Positions 1 to 10,110 of a DNA stretch of 64,000 bases are shown in pieces. Every line of letters starts with the position of its first letter. Position 1 is the stretch's first letter. The notes beneath the pieces are model-generated. The model saw nothing but the letters and a program-made list of their open reading frames with translations. It made no database searches and had not been told where the DNA came from. The translations under genes and the position numbers were made by a program. The DNA comes from Bimuria novae-zelandiae CBS 107.79. Taxonomy: Eukaryota > Ascomycota > Dothideomycetes > Pleosporales > Didymosphaeriaceae. The DNA lies in the NCBI GenBank assembly GCA_010015655.1, contig ML976674.1:628910-692909 (forward strand), in the 5' to 3' direction.

Positions 1-2640
1 TACGATTATGTAGTCTTCCTTACTAGACTTTTTAAGTAGGATAATCTTAGCGTGTCGCTATTAGCTAGGTAGCACTCCCTCCTCTAGCGACTTTTAGAAT
101 AGCGATAAGACGTGGTATTTAACCACTAGCTAGGTCTACTTCTAGACTATAGCTAGCAGGCTATTATCTCCTAGTGCCTTTTAAGGCTTCGCGGCGTGTA
201 GCTACCTTTCTACCTCCTTAAGTATAATATCTAGTATCTTAATAAGAGCTTTTTGCAGTTTAGGCCTTTTATCTTCTATATTACTTAGAAGTAGGGGAAA
301 GAATGTAGCTAATAACTCCTTTGCTTACTCCTTATGGTCAGCCGTAGTTATCCTGTCAGCTCTATTAAGCTATAGGATTTTCTTAAACGCCTTACTACTA
401 GCTTTTAGGTATTTAGCTACTTTCTAGATGTTGTTATTATCTGCTAGAAACTTATTTTAGTGCTTTTTCTTTTGTTGCTAGATAGCATCGTGGTACTATT
501 TTAACGCTCCTTTTGCTATTTTTTCTAGATCTGGCTTGGCTACACCTGCTCGCCTCTTGGCTTAGGCGCGGTTCCTCTAGTATGTATAAATACGGCGTAG
601 CTGCGTTAGGTCCTGGGTCCACCATCTTTTCGTGTAAGGTAATAGTTTAGCCCTAGGTGTTAGTGCGTGGACTGCCTCTAAGACTGCTACTATTAGTCTA
701 TCCGTCCTTTACTGTACTGTGCCCTCTGCCAGGGTAGAGCCAAGTATCCTAGTAATCTTATTATTTATTTCTTTCTAAGGTGCGTTTTTAAATAGAAGCC
801 GCTCCTGCTGCTATAGTATTAGAACTAAAGTATTAAAGAACGTTTAGATTATTTAGTAGTTAGAGTTATATTCTGTTTTGTGTATCGCGCATTTAAGCGC
901 TGTATTAGCCAGATCCTTTAATACTAAAACTAAGTTGATAGTTGTCTCGTAGTCCCCGCCATGCCATGTCTTCGTGCCTCGTTAGAGCAGGCTACTAAGT
1001 GCAAATTTGTTTATTAGGTTAATAATTAGGTCTGCTTCGCCTTGTCTCTCTACTGTTACGTCTTCTCCTCCCCAAAGCTGGTCGTGTTAGTTAAAGTCCC
1101 TAGCCAGTAGTACATCTACTACTATGCCAGCATTCTGTCTAGCGTCGTAGATAAGCTTGCGTAGGGTGTCGCATGATTCTCGTAGCACCCTTGGATTTCC
1201 TCCAGGTATATAGACTAACACCACCAAGAGTTAACGTTCATAAAGCCGTACAATTACTGCTATTATATCTAAGGACTTAACCTATACTTGCTCCGCATCT
1301 ACTTCTTTGTTAACCTAAAATATGCTTTAGATTAGCCACCTCCCTTTTCGCTAGGTTAATAGTATTATCTTAACTTACTTATAGTGTTGTATTAGGGTTA
1401 TTAGGAGCTAGCCTTAGATCCTCTATGCGTATAGTTCTTAAATAGCTAATACTATTACGTCTTGTATTTCTTTATTATTTATTAGGCTGTTATGTACCTC
1501 TCCTTATTTTCTTACGTTTAGCTAGAACATGCTGAAGACTCTACTTATTTTAAGATAGGTAGAGCTTTTGGCAGTTTCTACTAAATAATTTATGTAGACT
1601 TTCGCATAGGATGCACCTTAGTACTACTTTACTATAGTTCTTATAATAGTAGGCTTCTTTAGCGCACCTTTCGCACTTTTATGCATTTTTATATTAATAA
1701 GCCTTATAACTAATCTCCTAGCAGTTGTAGCATTGCTCTAGTCGCGGTTAGTATTTAAATACGCTTATTATGCTAGATTCTCCTCTAGCGTAAAAAAAGC
1801 CCTTTATAATAAGTCTCTTCGCATCGCTAGCCTTGTTAAGGTATACTAATATTAAGCTATAAGCTTTTAGAACGTCCTTCTTACTTAGCTATGCTATTTT
1901 AATAACTATTATTTTATTTTCCTTGCTAAAGGCCTCTGCTACTCTCGCTCTAACTTTATTATGTTTATCTAGCACTACTGTTTTTTTAATATTATTAACC
2001 TTAATTAGATAGAGGTCATCGCGTAGTACACGCGTACCTACTCTAATCTTTTCTACTACTCTCTTTACTAGTTAGTGCTTGGCTTCGTTTTAACATGCGA
2101 TTTTAATCTAATTTTGGTTCTTTTAGACAATAGTCACAGCGCGACACCACTAGTTTTTATAGTTCTCTATTATACGGATCTCTTTTTTAATTATCGCTCT
2201 AATCGCGCCTGCTAACGTCCTATTATTTTCATGTCCCGTCCTCGAGGTGTCAATTATGCAATAGAGTAAGTTAATAGGGGAGGGCCTGGCTATCTTAGCG
2301 TGCATGTGGCTTGCTAGCGCCCTAGAAGTAGCGTTAAACCTAGTAGGTTCGCCTTCCGCTACTATCGCCGCCCAGCTACGCGTGCCAGGGATACTTAACA
2401 AGAGGTCATTAACACGCGTTTTAAGCTTAGCGATTTTATTAAGAAGGTTAATATTTTAGTCTATAAAGACCTATTATTTCTATCTTACTTCTCTAATTTC
2501 GCGTCCTAGTTTGGTGATAGTTTCGCTTTATTTTTAGATAATGTCTATTAAAGCGGAGAGCAGGTCTTTATTCGTAGCATTCTTCTTTATCTACAGGGTA
2601 GGTTAACTATTTTCGACTAGAATACACCTACTTTTATCTA
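1..2640 (-). mobile_element. Tad-like LINE retrotransposon, RIP-degraded, 5' part (ORF1 and start of ORF2)
   Basis: AT-rich DNA full of stops in every frame, yet the minus strand still shows LINE landmarks. At about 1067-1105 it reads RDFN*HDQLWGG, a RIP-altered form of the GDFNRHDQLWGG motif of the endonuclease domain in fungal Tad-clade LINE ORF2. At about 1570-1745 a series of Cys/His pairs (QCYNC, KCERCAKEA, RNCQKLY) matches the zinc knuckles at the end of ORF1. The only sizeable open stretch, 2150-2401, would be upstream ORF1. ORF1 therefore lies right of ORF2, and the element runs leftwards off the window, so the reverse transcriptase is not seen here. The exact 5' end is not defined; 2640 is where AT-rich DNA gives way to GC-normal DNA. 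Confidence 0.8.
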
Positions 2641-3136
2641 AGGACAAATTAAGCCATTCCTGTGATCTCTAATACTGTGTGCTCTTCTCGGTGGGCTTCC
2701 GTGTACAGTTCTTCCATGGTGCTGCCAGTTTAGTTAGGAACGGCGGTGCAATAGGGTTGCGTTTAGGGGTTAAGATAGCTATCGGCGCGTCAGGTACCGC
2801 AGCGGTGGGTCCTTGGGACCGCTGCAACGCGGTGCACGATTGATCAGGTCTAGATTGGGCTACAGCTCCTTGCGAAACCGGCCTTACCCTTACGAACTCG
2901 AAAGATTTCGTGAAACCCCTGTCGTACTAGGATAGCCCTTGCTCACACTCAACCAATCACTATTACACCGGTACTAGAGATTCAAAATAGTTAATTAGTG
3001 TACAGATGCAAAGGGTGTGGCTTCGCTAGCTTACTCGCAATAATACAGGATTACACGCAAATACATTACACCTCCTTGTGTAACAGAAAGGCTTTATTAG
3101 ATACTACAATAGCTATACTTGTTAACAACGTATTAC
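2641..3136. other. non-coding stretch between the LINE and the NLR gene
   Basis: Base composition returns to normal around 2640-2940 and becomes AT-rich again to about 3130. It may be the 5' untranslated part of the neighbouring LINE, because it directly abuts the ORF1 side. I see no convincing gene; the short reading frames here are not supported by codon pattern or homology. Confidence 0.4.
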
Positions 3137-5734
3137 TTAGTCTGGAACTGCTTGCTCTGCCTTCCACTGAGCCAATGCCACCGAAGAAGACACCGAATCA
3201 GGATGATCAGCTCTAAGCATCTGCTGACGAAGCTGTGCGCATTCTCTCATCAGATCAATAGCCTCTGCATCTCGGCCCTGGCCTTTCCAGGTAAAGGCGA
3301 GATTATTCATGCTGGTCAGCGTGTCGGGATGGTCCGCTCCGAGCTTCGTCTTGCGAGTCTCCATCACTTGCATGAACAGCTTTTCAGCATCGTCCCATCG
3401 CCCTTGATTCCAGTATGTCGACGCTAGGTTGGCCATACTGGTCAGCGTNNNNNNNNNNNNNNNNNNNNNNNNNNNNNNNNNNNNNNNNNNNNNNNNNNNN
3501 NNNNNNNNNNNNNNNNNNNNNNNNNNNNNNNNNNNNNNNNNNNNNNNNNNNNNNNNNNNNNNNNNNNNNNNNNNNNNNNNNNNNNNNNNNNNNNNNNNNN
3601 NNNNNNNNNNNNNNNNNNNNNNNNNNNNNNNNNNNNNNNNNAGTATGTCGACGCTAGGTTGGCCATACTGGTCAGCGTGTCGGGATGGTCCGCTCCGAGC
3701 TTCGTCTTGCGAGTCTCCATCACTTGCACCTCTAGCTTTTCGGCAACGCCCCATCGCCCTTGATCCCTGTATGTCGACGCTAGGTTGGCCATGCTGGTCA
3801 GCGTGTCGAGATGGTCCGCTCCGAGCTTCGTCTTGCAAGTCTCCATTATTTGCACCTCTAGCTTTTCGGCATCGTCCCATCGCCCTTGATTCCAGTATGT
3901 CAACGCTAGGTTGGCCATGCTGATCAGCGTAGAGCGATGGTCCGTTCCGAGCTTCGTCTTGCAAGTCTCCATTACTTGCACCTCTAGCTCTTCGGCTGCG
4001 TTCCATCGGCCTCCAAGTTTGTATGCCAATCCAACCATTGCTATACTCCACAGCGTGTCCTCGTGCTCTTGGCCTAGCACCTTCTTCCGCACTTTCATTG
4101 CCTTCACAGCTAGCGTCGTAGCGTCAGCAATGTTGCCTATCTTCTCCGCATACCATGCTGCGCGATAGAGTAGTGTAGCCCATTCTACTAGCGACAACTT
4201 CTCTTCTGGCCGCTGCCCTACAGCAGCCTTAGCATGCGCGAAAAGCGCCTGACATGCTGTCCAGTTCTCGTACTCTCCTGTCGGAAACGCTGCACAGAGA
4301 TTACTAATGAACTGCTGCTTCCACCGCTCGAGCCTGCCGCTTGAGTCAAGCCATTTCCGTGTCGCCAGCTGCACTAGTGCGTGCATCTCAAAGCTCGTGC
4401 CATTGGTGTCGACAGAGATGAAGCAGAAGTTCCGCAGTGTCACTACGTCCTGTTCGAATGAGTCATCGCCAGCGCTCGATTGCGATGCACCATCTTCTTC
4501 GTCGCTATCCCAGTCATCGTCGCCGCGCTCTTCCTGACTTCTCGGGGCGTCTCCTTGCTTAGCACGATACTGAAGCAGGGTCTCTGGAATCCCCTGCCGG
4601 TCGAAGAAGCTCATCAGCGAAAGCAGGTCTGCCGCTGACGGGCGTGTCTGCTGGATATGCTCGAACGAGATCTGCCACGTCGTGATAATCGAGTTCTTCG
4701 CCTCCCGGTCGCGCCGCAGCTGGCCTTTGTCGTGATTGAGAAGGCTCATCCGCTTGCGCTCGCTCTTCCTGAACTGGTCCAGGTACTGTGCTACTGAGCA
4801 CAGCGGCGCTCTCTGCGAGATATATGCAGCAGCCTGCACCAAGGCTAGAGGCATGTGCTCAAGTACTGTAGCGAGCTCAGTGAGCTCAGCGGCGTTACCG
4901 CTGGTCGCTTGCACTCCGAGTTTCTTTCTGAGTAGAGTCTGGGCCTGCAAATCACTCATCGGATCGAGCGCGATGATGTCGCGCTGCTCCACCAGCTGTA
5001 GCGCCGCTTCTATGTTTCGCGTTGTTACAAGAATCGACCCGCGCTCGCAGTGGGGAAAGTACTCGCGCAACGGTTTGGCTGCGTTCTTCGAACTAGCAGT
5101 TTCGGCATCGAGCAGAAAGCCGGCATCGTCGACGTTGTCTAGCACAAGCAGCCATGGCTGCTTGCTATCGCAGAGCCAGTCGTGCACCAGCTTGAAGATG
5201 TTAGCCTCCGGGTCCTGCCGTCCTGCGATCTTGACGCGGTCGGCGATGTCGCGAAAGCTCTGCTCGAGCCGGGCGGTGCTGCTGGCGTGCGCCCATAGTA
5301 CCCACGTCCCTGGCGACGCCTCGCGTGTGCGGTAGGCATGCTCGATCGCAAGCTGCGACTTGCTGCACGGCCGTCAGTGTGTCGTGTTTGGTCCGTGTGC
5401 AAGAAGCGTTCGTGCTGCTCACCCTACCCCGCCTAGGCCAACAATTGCGTGCCTCGCGTCTGGCAGCGCACGTCGCTTGCAGAGCTTGTCGAGCAGCGTC
5501 CCTCGCTCGATAAAGTCCGCATCGCGCGCAAAGGGTATCACAATCGAAGGCTGTGGTGGAGTCTCGCGGCGCTCTAGGCGGAGGGCCGCAGGTTAGCGCT
5601 GGGTCTGGCGCCGTTGAGCTCGGATCGTCTCGCAACTCACCAGGCGGAAGGTTAAATGTGGGGTTTACAGCACCATTGATGATGCCGGCCTGGATGCCAT
5701 AGTTCATGTCGCTAAAGGATGCCGTCAGCGCCAT
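3137..5734 (-). CDS. NB-ARC/TPR NOD-like receptor with N-terminal amyloid (PP-type) motif (PNT1-like)
   Basis: STAND-class receptor expected to act as a cytosolic sensor of non-self or damage. Three exons: 5734-5641, 5573-5423 and 5362-3137, with introns of 67 and 60 bp; the second interrupts the P-loop, and splicing restores GLGGVGKSQLA. Order: N-terminal motif MNYGIQAGIINGAV (residues 10-23), the linker FNLPPERRETPPQPSIVIPF, NB-ARC with Walker A (about 73-84), Walker B LLVLDNVDD (about 150), ILVTTRN, MPLALVQAAAYI, then at least five 42-residue TPRs of the kinesin-light-chain type (KTKLGADHPDTLTSMANLAS). The TPRs are nearly identical, and a 193-base run of N (3449-3641) lies inside them, so the repeat number is unknown. 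Divergent from the HeLo-like effector gene, 178 bp apart. Apart from the gap, no stop or frameshift is seen. The start is chosen because the motif follows directly. Confidence 0.88.
3449..3641. other. assembly gap (193 N) inside the TPR repeat array
   Basis: A run of N falls exactly within near-identical 126-bp TPR-coding repeats; the same text stands on both sides of it. The length is not a whole number of codons and is probably an estimate. The gap is most likely a collapse of identical repeats in assembly. Confidence 0.95.
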
Positions 5735-5912
5735 ACCGTAGTTGTAAGGTATGTGATAGTCGAGTGTGCTGTCTGTCGTAAAAGTCTCAGCCGTGTTTCA
5801 GCCGCATGTGTTCAGCTGAGAAGCGTTGCTCTATTCTCTTCCTTCCTGAATCTGAATTCTACTCTAGCATTTTCTTGCCCTTCCTTATTCCTCTATCGCC
5901 GTCAGATCCGCA
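5735..5912. promoter_or_regulatory. 178-bp shared divergent promoter of the receptor/effector pair
   Basis: The start codons of the NLR (minus) and the HeLo-like gene (plus) are only 178 bp apart, so both core promoters must lie here or in the neighbouring 5' regions. A pyrimidine-rich run precedes the effector start at about 5830-5900. No clear TATA box is seen. The arrangement suggests co-regulation; this is inference. Confidence 0.6.
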
Positions 5913-6826
5913 ATGGCCGACCCACTCAGCATTACAGCCGCAGTCGTGGGTATCACTGCGCCAGCCTTGGAAGGCGTGCGACTGCTTCTAAACGACCTGC
6001 AGCAGCTCAAAGACGCGCCAAAGACTGTCAGACGCCTGCTAGAGGATGTCCACTCTGTCGATGCAGCGCTTGGCCTTCTCCAAAGCGTAGAGAATAGGGA
6101 GTGGCAGTTACTTGGCCCAGATATTAGTAAAGAGTCGGAGAGGACAATCAGCAGCTGCACGCAAGCGTGCTTTCTCTTCCGGACTGACCTTCAGCGATGG
6201 ACTAGGCACTCGGATGATGGGAAACTAGGGTGGCAAGATCGCGCGAAAGTAGGACTCTTCAAGCAAGGGCAAATCAAGGCCATGTCCGAGCAGCTCCAAA
6301 ACTGCAAACTGACCGTCAATTCTATTGTGAGCATAGCAACTTTGTAAGTAACAGCATTTGACTAAGTAGATTTGACTTGACAAGTGTAGCTTATTTGTCC
6401 TACAGGTATAGCTCTGTGCGCCATAGCCACATCACAGAGGACATCAAGAAGACGATTTCTGAGAAGCAGGAGGAGGTGAAGAGTGCGATCACGGCGACAG
6501 ACAAACAGCTGATCATCCTGGATAACAAGCTGGAAGAGCTGAACCTCAGCAGCGACGATGGAGTCGTAGCCGAGCCCAATGAAGACAAAACTAAAGCGTT
6601 GCAGCAGTATGAAGAGGAGCGCAAAGCGATAGTCGCATCGCGGAGACTACTGGACGAGCTGTTGTCCAGGGCTCAGGAAGAAGCAGTCGCCAAAGCTGCC
6701 GCAAAGGGTCAGGCCAGTTCAACCACAGTGGGCAGTGTAACTTTTGGCAACCAGAACTCTGGCCTGCAAACCGGCGTCATCAACGGCGGAGTTCATGGCG
6801 CTATATTTGGGAGGAAACAAGAATGA
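5913..6826 (+). CDS. HeLo-like (HELL) domain cell-death effector with C-terminal amyloid PP-type motif (HELLP-like)
   Basis: Predicted 283-residue protein from exons 5913-6343 and 6406-6826; the 62-bp intron has GTAAGT and CTACAG ends. The N-terminus MADPLSITAAVVGITAPALE is a hydrophobic helix typical of fungal STAND-partner N-terminal (HeLo-like) domains. A helical, charged region with coiled-coil character follows (about 145-235), then a low-complexity linker. The last 30 residues hold FGNQNSGLQTGVINGGVHG, matching the N-terminal motif of the adjacent NLR (shared pattern N-x-G-hydrophobic-Q-x-G-hydrophobic-I-N-G). HELLP proteins are known to form membrane-active assemblies after amyloid templating by a PNT1-type receptor. 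Alternative: an unrelated fungal N-terminal-domain protein; the shared motif and divergent linkage argue against this. Confidence 0.87.
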
Positions 6827-6897
6827 CATGCATAAGCTACCGTTGAAGAAACCAACAATGTTAAGGTCAATAATGTCAAGTCTAGACAAGAATGCAT

Positions 6898-7545
6898 TTA
6901 TACCTCGTCGATAGTCCAGCCAGAATGCCTAAAATGACCCTTCGCGCTCTGCTGCTTGCTGCCTACCTGGTCCACGCACCACTCTAGGAACACGTTAAAC
7001 CCTTGGGCTGAGACTTCCTCGTAAGTGCTCCAGCTGCGCTTGATGAAGGCCTTAAGTTCAGCGAAAAACTCCTCGATCGGGTTGAGGTCAGACGAGTACG
7101 GCGGTAGGTACATGAGCTTCACGCCTGCATCAGCACACGTCTGCTTGATTCGTTCGGTGTGGTGGAGAGATGCGTTGTCCATCACAAGCACCGAGTTCGG
7201 CTCCGGCCACCTGCTGCAGTGGTGGAGCAACTGCTCATTATAGTCTTCAAAGACAGCACTGTCAGTTGTACCCTGAAACACACGTGACAGCAGGATTCCT
7301 TCCTGTGTGTATGCCGGTAGTATCTGCCACCGCTGTTCGCGCTGGTACCTAGCAATCTGCACAGGTGTCGTGCCAAGGGGAGACCACCCTGTTCGCCTGA
7401 ACCCGACTCGCTTGTCACATCCAGACTCATCCACATACATAAGGTGGTAGGAGCAGAACAAGGATAGGTTGTATAGGTAGTAGTCGCGGAGATCGGCGTT
7501 GCGTCCGCTGGCTGTCTTTTGCCGCGACGAAGAATGGGTGTTGGT
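6898..7545 (-). pseudogene. IS630/Tc1-mariner-type DDE transposase, N-terminally truncated
   Basis: The minus frame encodes the catalytic core of a fungal DDE endonuclease: LMYVDESGCDKRVGFRRTGW (first Asp), SVLVMDNASLHH (second Asp) and YSSDLNPIEEFFAELK (third acidic residue). The frame extends upstream to ADLRDYYLYNLS, typical of the family just before the first Asp. The N-terminal helix-turn-helix region is missing: the sequence switches at about 7545 to threonine-aldolase coding DNA on the opposite strand. No terminal inverted repeats were found. The GC content is normal and the catalytic frame is intact, so this piece has not suffered strong RIP. Confidence 0.8.
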
Positions 7546-7966
7546 GCGCGGAGGCGGTTGTGCTGTTTGACAAGTCGAAAGCAGCCGATTTCCCGTATAT
7601 TAGGAAGCGTGCTGCGCAGCTGTTTTCGAAGTCGCGGTTTATCTCTACGCAGTTCGATGCGTATTTCCGGGACGGCCTTTTTGCCTTGATCTCGCGAGGT
7701 ATGCGAACAGCATGGCGGCAAAGCTCGCGCAGGAGTTTGGTGTGTCGAAGTCAGCGAGGGTGGTGGGGAAGCCGCGATCGAATGAGCTCTTCGTGGTCTT
7801 GCCTAAATCGCTGGTCGCAAGTGCGAGAGAGAAGGGCGCTGTTTTTTATAGTTGGTCTATACCCGAGGGCCTTGAGGTTGCAGATACTGAACAGCTGTGT
7901 CGGTTCGTAACGAGCTTTGCGACAACTGAAGAAGAACTTGGTCAGCTGTCTGCGTTATTGCAATGA
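7546..7966 (+). pseudogene. low-specificity threonine aldolase, C-terminal fragment with frameshift
   Basis: The plus strand reads VVLFDKSKAADFPYIRKRAA then FSKSRFISTQFDAYFRDGLF, which matches the C-terminal half of PLP-dependent threonine aldolases. After this the frame shifts near 7685 (expected DLARYANS lies in another frame) and continues as MAAKLAQEFG, NELFVVLPKSLV and LCRFVTSFATTEEE to a stop at 7966. The N-terminal half with the PLP lysine is absent; the transposase fragment abuts the break. A non-functional relic. The enzyme normally splits L-threonine into glycine and acetaldehyde. Confidence 0.75.
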
Positions 7967-8311
7967 GTAAAGGATAGCAGTAGGCGCGGTGATAGACTTG
8001 AAATCGAATAGACTTGAATTCGACCCCGACCAAATGGCGATTCTGAAATACCGCAAGCGACTTCCAACACGAGCTAGCATGATGATGGAAATTTTCGTTT
8101 TCTTCAACAATTTGATAGAGTGATGTTTATTCACATCGTGATAATCGATGTAGGATGCCTGTGTGGTTAGACAAACGCGACACGTTTCGTATTATCATTT
8201 TCCTTGGAGTCTGTACCTTCATCCACCTGCCCATATCTTATGATCCGCCTTTCATGGTTCCTTCTCGATGCGATAGCGTGGAACTTCGTCATCCACTTCC
8301 AGCTGTAGGCC
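7967..8311. other. intergenic, no gene seen
   Basis: Lies between the aldolase relic and the convergent F-box-like gene. I see no coding frame, RNA gene or repeat in it. Confidence 0.6.
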
Positions 8312-9062
8312 TCAACCATCTTGTTGAGGGATAAACCACTCCAGCTCAACGTTCGGGTGATGGGGTATATAAAACATTTCGCCGGATTGACCCAAGACAC
8401 CATTCGGTATAACAAACACCATCGTATACCATGCTCGAGGGCCCCCATTGGCGGCCCCAGTAGCGGCTTTCAAGTTCTGACACAATTCTTCATCAAGGAG
8501 TTCGCAGATCGCGAGAATATCGTTTGGAGGCATCACTGGATGTGAACCTTCCTCCTCGAGGAAACTCTGAAAAGTAATGGAGAGAGTAACCGTGCGTTCC
8601 AATGGCTCAGCAGACGTTGAGGCCGCTGCATGCCAGTTGTGGTAACTCGATAGGAAAGAAGGCCCATTTGAATATTTGCTAGAGTCGGTTAACTTTAAGA
8701 ACCATAACATGGCAGGTCTGATCTTTCTGTGTCTCACTATGAGCCGCGTCGGCTCATGACGCAAGACGTCCAGTTCGTGTTGGAAGATCGATCGAGCCTC
8801 TTCGTAGATCGCGTGACAGGTCGCCAGAAGGGAGACCGGTACAGACTTGGTCACGAGCGTGATCACGGGCTCTAATTTCCCTTCAGAGGATTCTGCGAAG
8901 ATGTGGTCATGCCTCGTCACTACATCATCGCGTCAGTGGGTGTTCCCATCGTGAATGCCCAAAACGGTGCTTACGTGGAACGCTGGCACGCTCGTATACC
9001 ATCAAGCGCAGGTCGAGCGGCAAATCTAACAAGCGAAACGGCTTCGCTTCGCTAACGGCCAT
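8312..9062 (-). CDS. F-box-like (2EXR-type) hypothetical protein
   Basis: Two exons: 9062-8975 and 8919-8312. The 55-bp intron has GTAAGC and GATGTAG ends, with a CTGAC branch-like site. The product is about 231 residues. It begins MAVSEAKPFRLLDLPLDLRL, an LLDLPxDLR..VYE signature seen at the start of many small fungal F-box-like/2EXR proteins. Further on comes PVSLLATCHAIYEEARSIF, the usual 'LL.tC..iy.Ea..if' segment of that family. The rest is unplaced. Possible role: substrate adaptor of a ubiquitin ligase, unproven. The first exon is needed to obtain the F-box-like start; exon 2 alone lacks an ATG at its head. Confidence 0.7.
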
Positions 9063-9342
9063 GGCCTTTTGGATGATAGTCGAGGTTGCTTTGACGTACA
9101 GGCGAAAGCGAAGTGACGGAGAAGGGTTGTTGGATGCAGCGTGGTTCGCGCTAAACCCTATATGGCTAGTCGCTATCTATCGCCTTGTGTGACACTCGTG
9201 GAATACTTCGAGATCTGTTCCTAAGGCAGTCATCGCACGGCCCGCAGGGTGCAGTAGAAATTAATAACCCGACAAAGTTGTGGCGCTGAGGTGTAGCGTG
9301 GGCTGGATCCGTGGGAGAATAACTCATGGAGACAGTGGCTTC

Positions 9343-9470
9343 CAGAGTTGGCAACAAGCAAGCGATAGGCAGATTGATTACTATATTAAGCGTTGAAAGA
9401 TCACCCTCAGGTCCGTGCCAGTCCTAATCTGGTAATAAATCTGCCTATCGCTTGCTTGTTGCCAACTCTG
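9343..9470. mobile_element. 128-bp MITE of hAT type (copy 1)
   Basis: Begins CAGAGTTGGCAACAAGCAAG and ends with its inverse complement, with inverted repeats of about 40 bp. It is flanked by a perfect 8-bp target duplication GTGGCTTC (9335-9342 and 9471-9478). An almost identical copy of the same length lies at 56181-56308. The first bases match those of the 3-kb hAT element at 18291-21287 except for one base. No coding capacity. The 8-bp duplication and termini place it in the hAT superfamily. Confidence 0.95.
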
Positions 9471-9478
9471 GTGGCTTC

Positions 9479-10110
9479 ATGGTTGTCGTAAACCAATAAA
9501 TGTAGTGAACACCTGCCTTAAATATATATTAGTTGTCTATTAGCCCATCACTGTGCCAGTCACCACCACGCTGGTTTGAATATTTAGGAGGAAAGGGGTT
9601 CGGCGGCGTGACCGCGTCTGCCAGAATGGTATAGTTAAGCGTGTAGGCAGGATGGAATATGGCGCTAATAATATACGTTCATTGAAGAGGGTAGAAAGGG
9701 AGAGGGAAAGAGGGAGAAGAGGGAGAAGAGGAGAAGAAGAAGAAGAAGTATACTAACGGTACTAGTAGAGGAAAAGGGTTTAGGGGTAGAAGTCAGGGCG
9801 GAGGGAGGAGTAGATAGAGGAGTGTGCCGAGGTGAGCGTGGAGGGGTACAAGACAGAGGAGAAGGTGGGAGGGTTAACAAGAGTGTGGAGAGGTTTATAT
9901 TCATGGGTTTGACAAGAAAAAGCGTGAATGGTTTATGTGGAGGGAAGGTAGAGGCTTAAATGCTTCACTTATGCTTCAGGAACAAAACCACGCTTTTATC
10001 ATTCTTGATAGTAAGGCGTATGGTAGTATATACTCTGCCTGGTCCTTCTCTCTTGGGGAATTCCCGACTGGGTGAAGTTCCCTCGTTGCGAGCGTCCACT
10101 TCCCATTTTC
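9479..10110. other. intergenic with purine-rich low-complexity tract
   Basis: About 9680-9860 is a long GA-rich run on the plus strand (GAGGAGAAG-type). A 79-codon open frame on its minus strand is a product of composition and not taken as a gene. The rest shows nothing. Confidence 0.6.

Noticed and set aside
3119..5335. Several long plus-strand frames opposite the NLR
   Set aside because: They are antisense shadows of the NB-ARC/TPR gene; the minus strand has the domains and spliced P-loop.
9665..9904. 79-codon minus-strand frame, Leu/Ser/Pro-rich
   Set aside because: It is the complement of a GA-rich low-complexity run; composition explains it.
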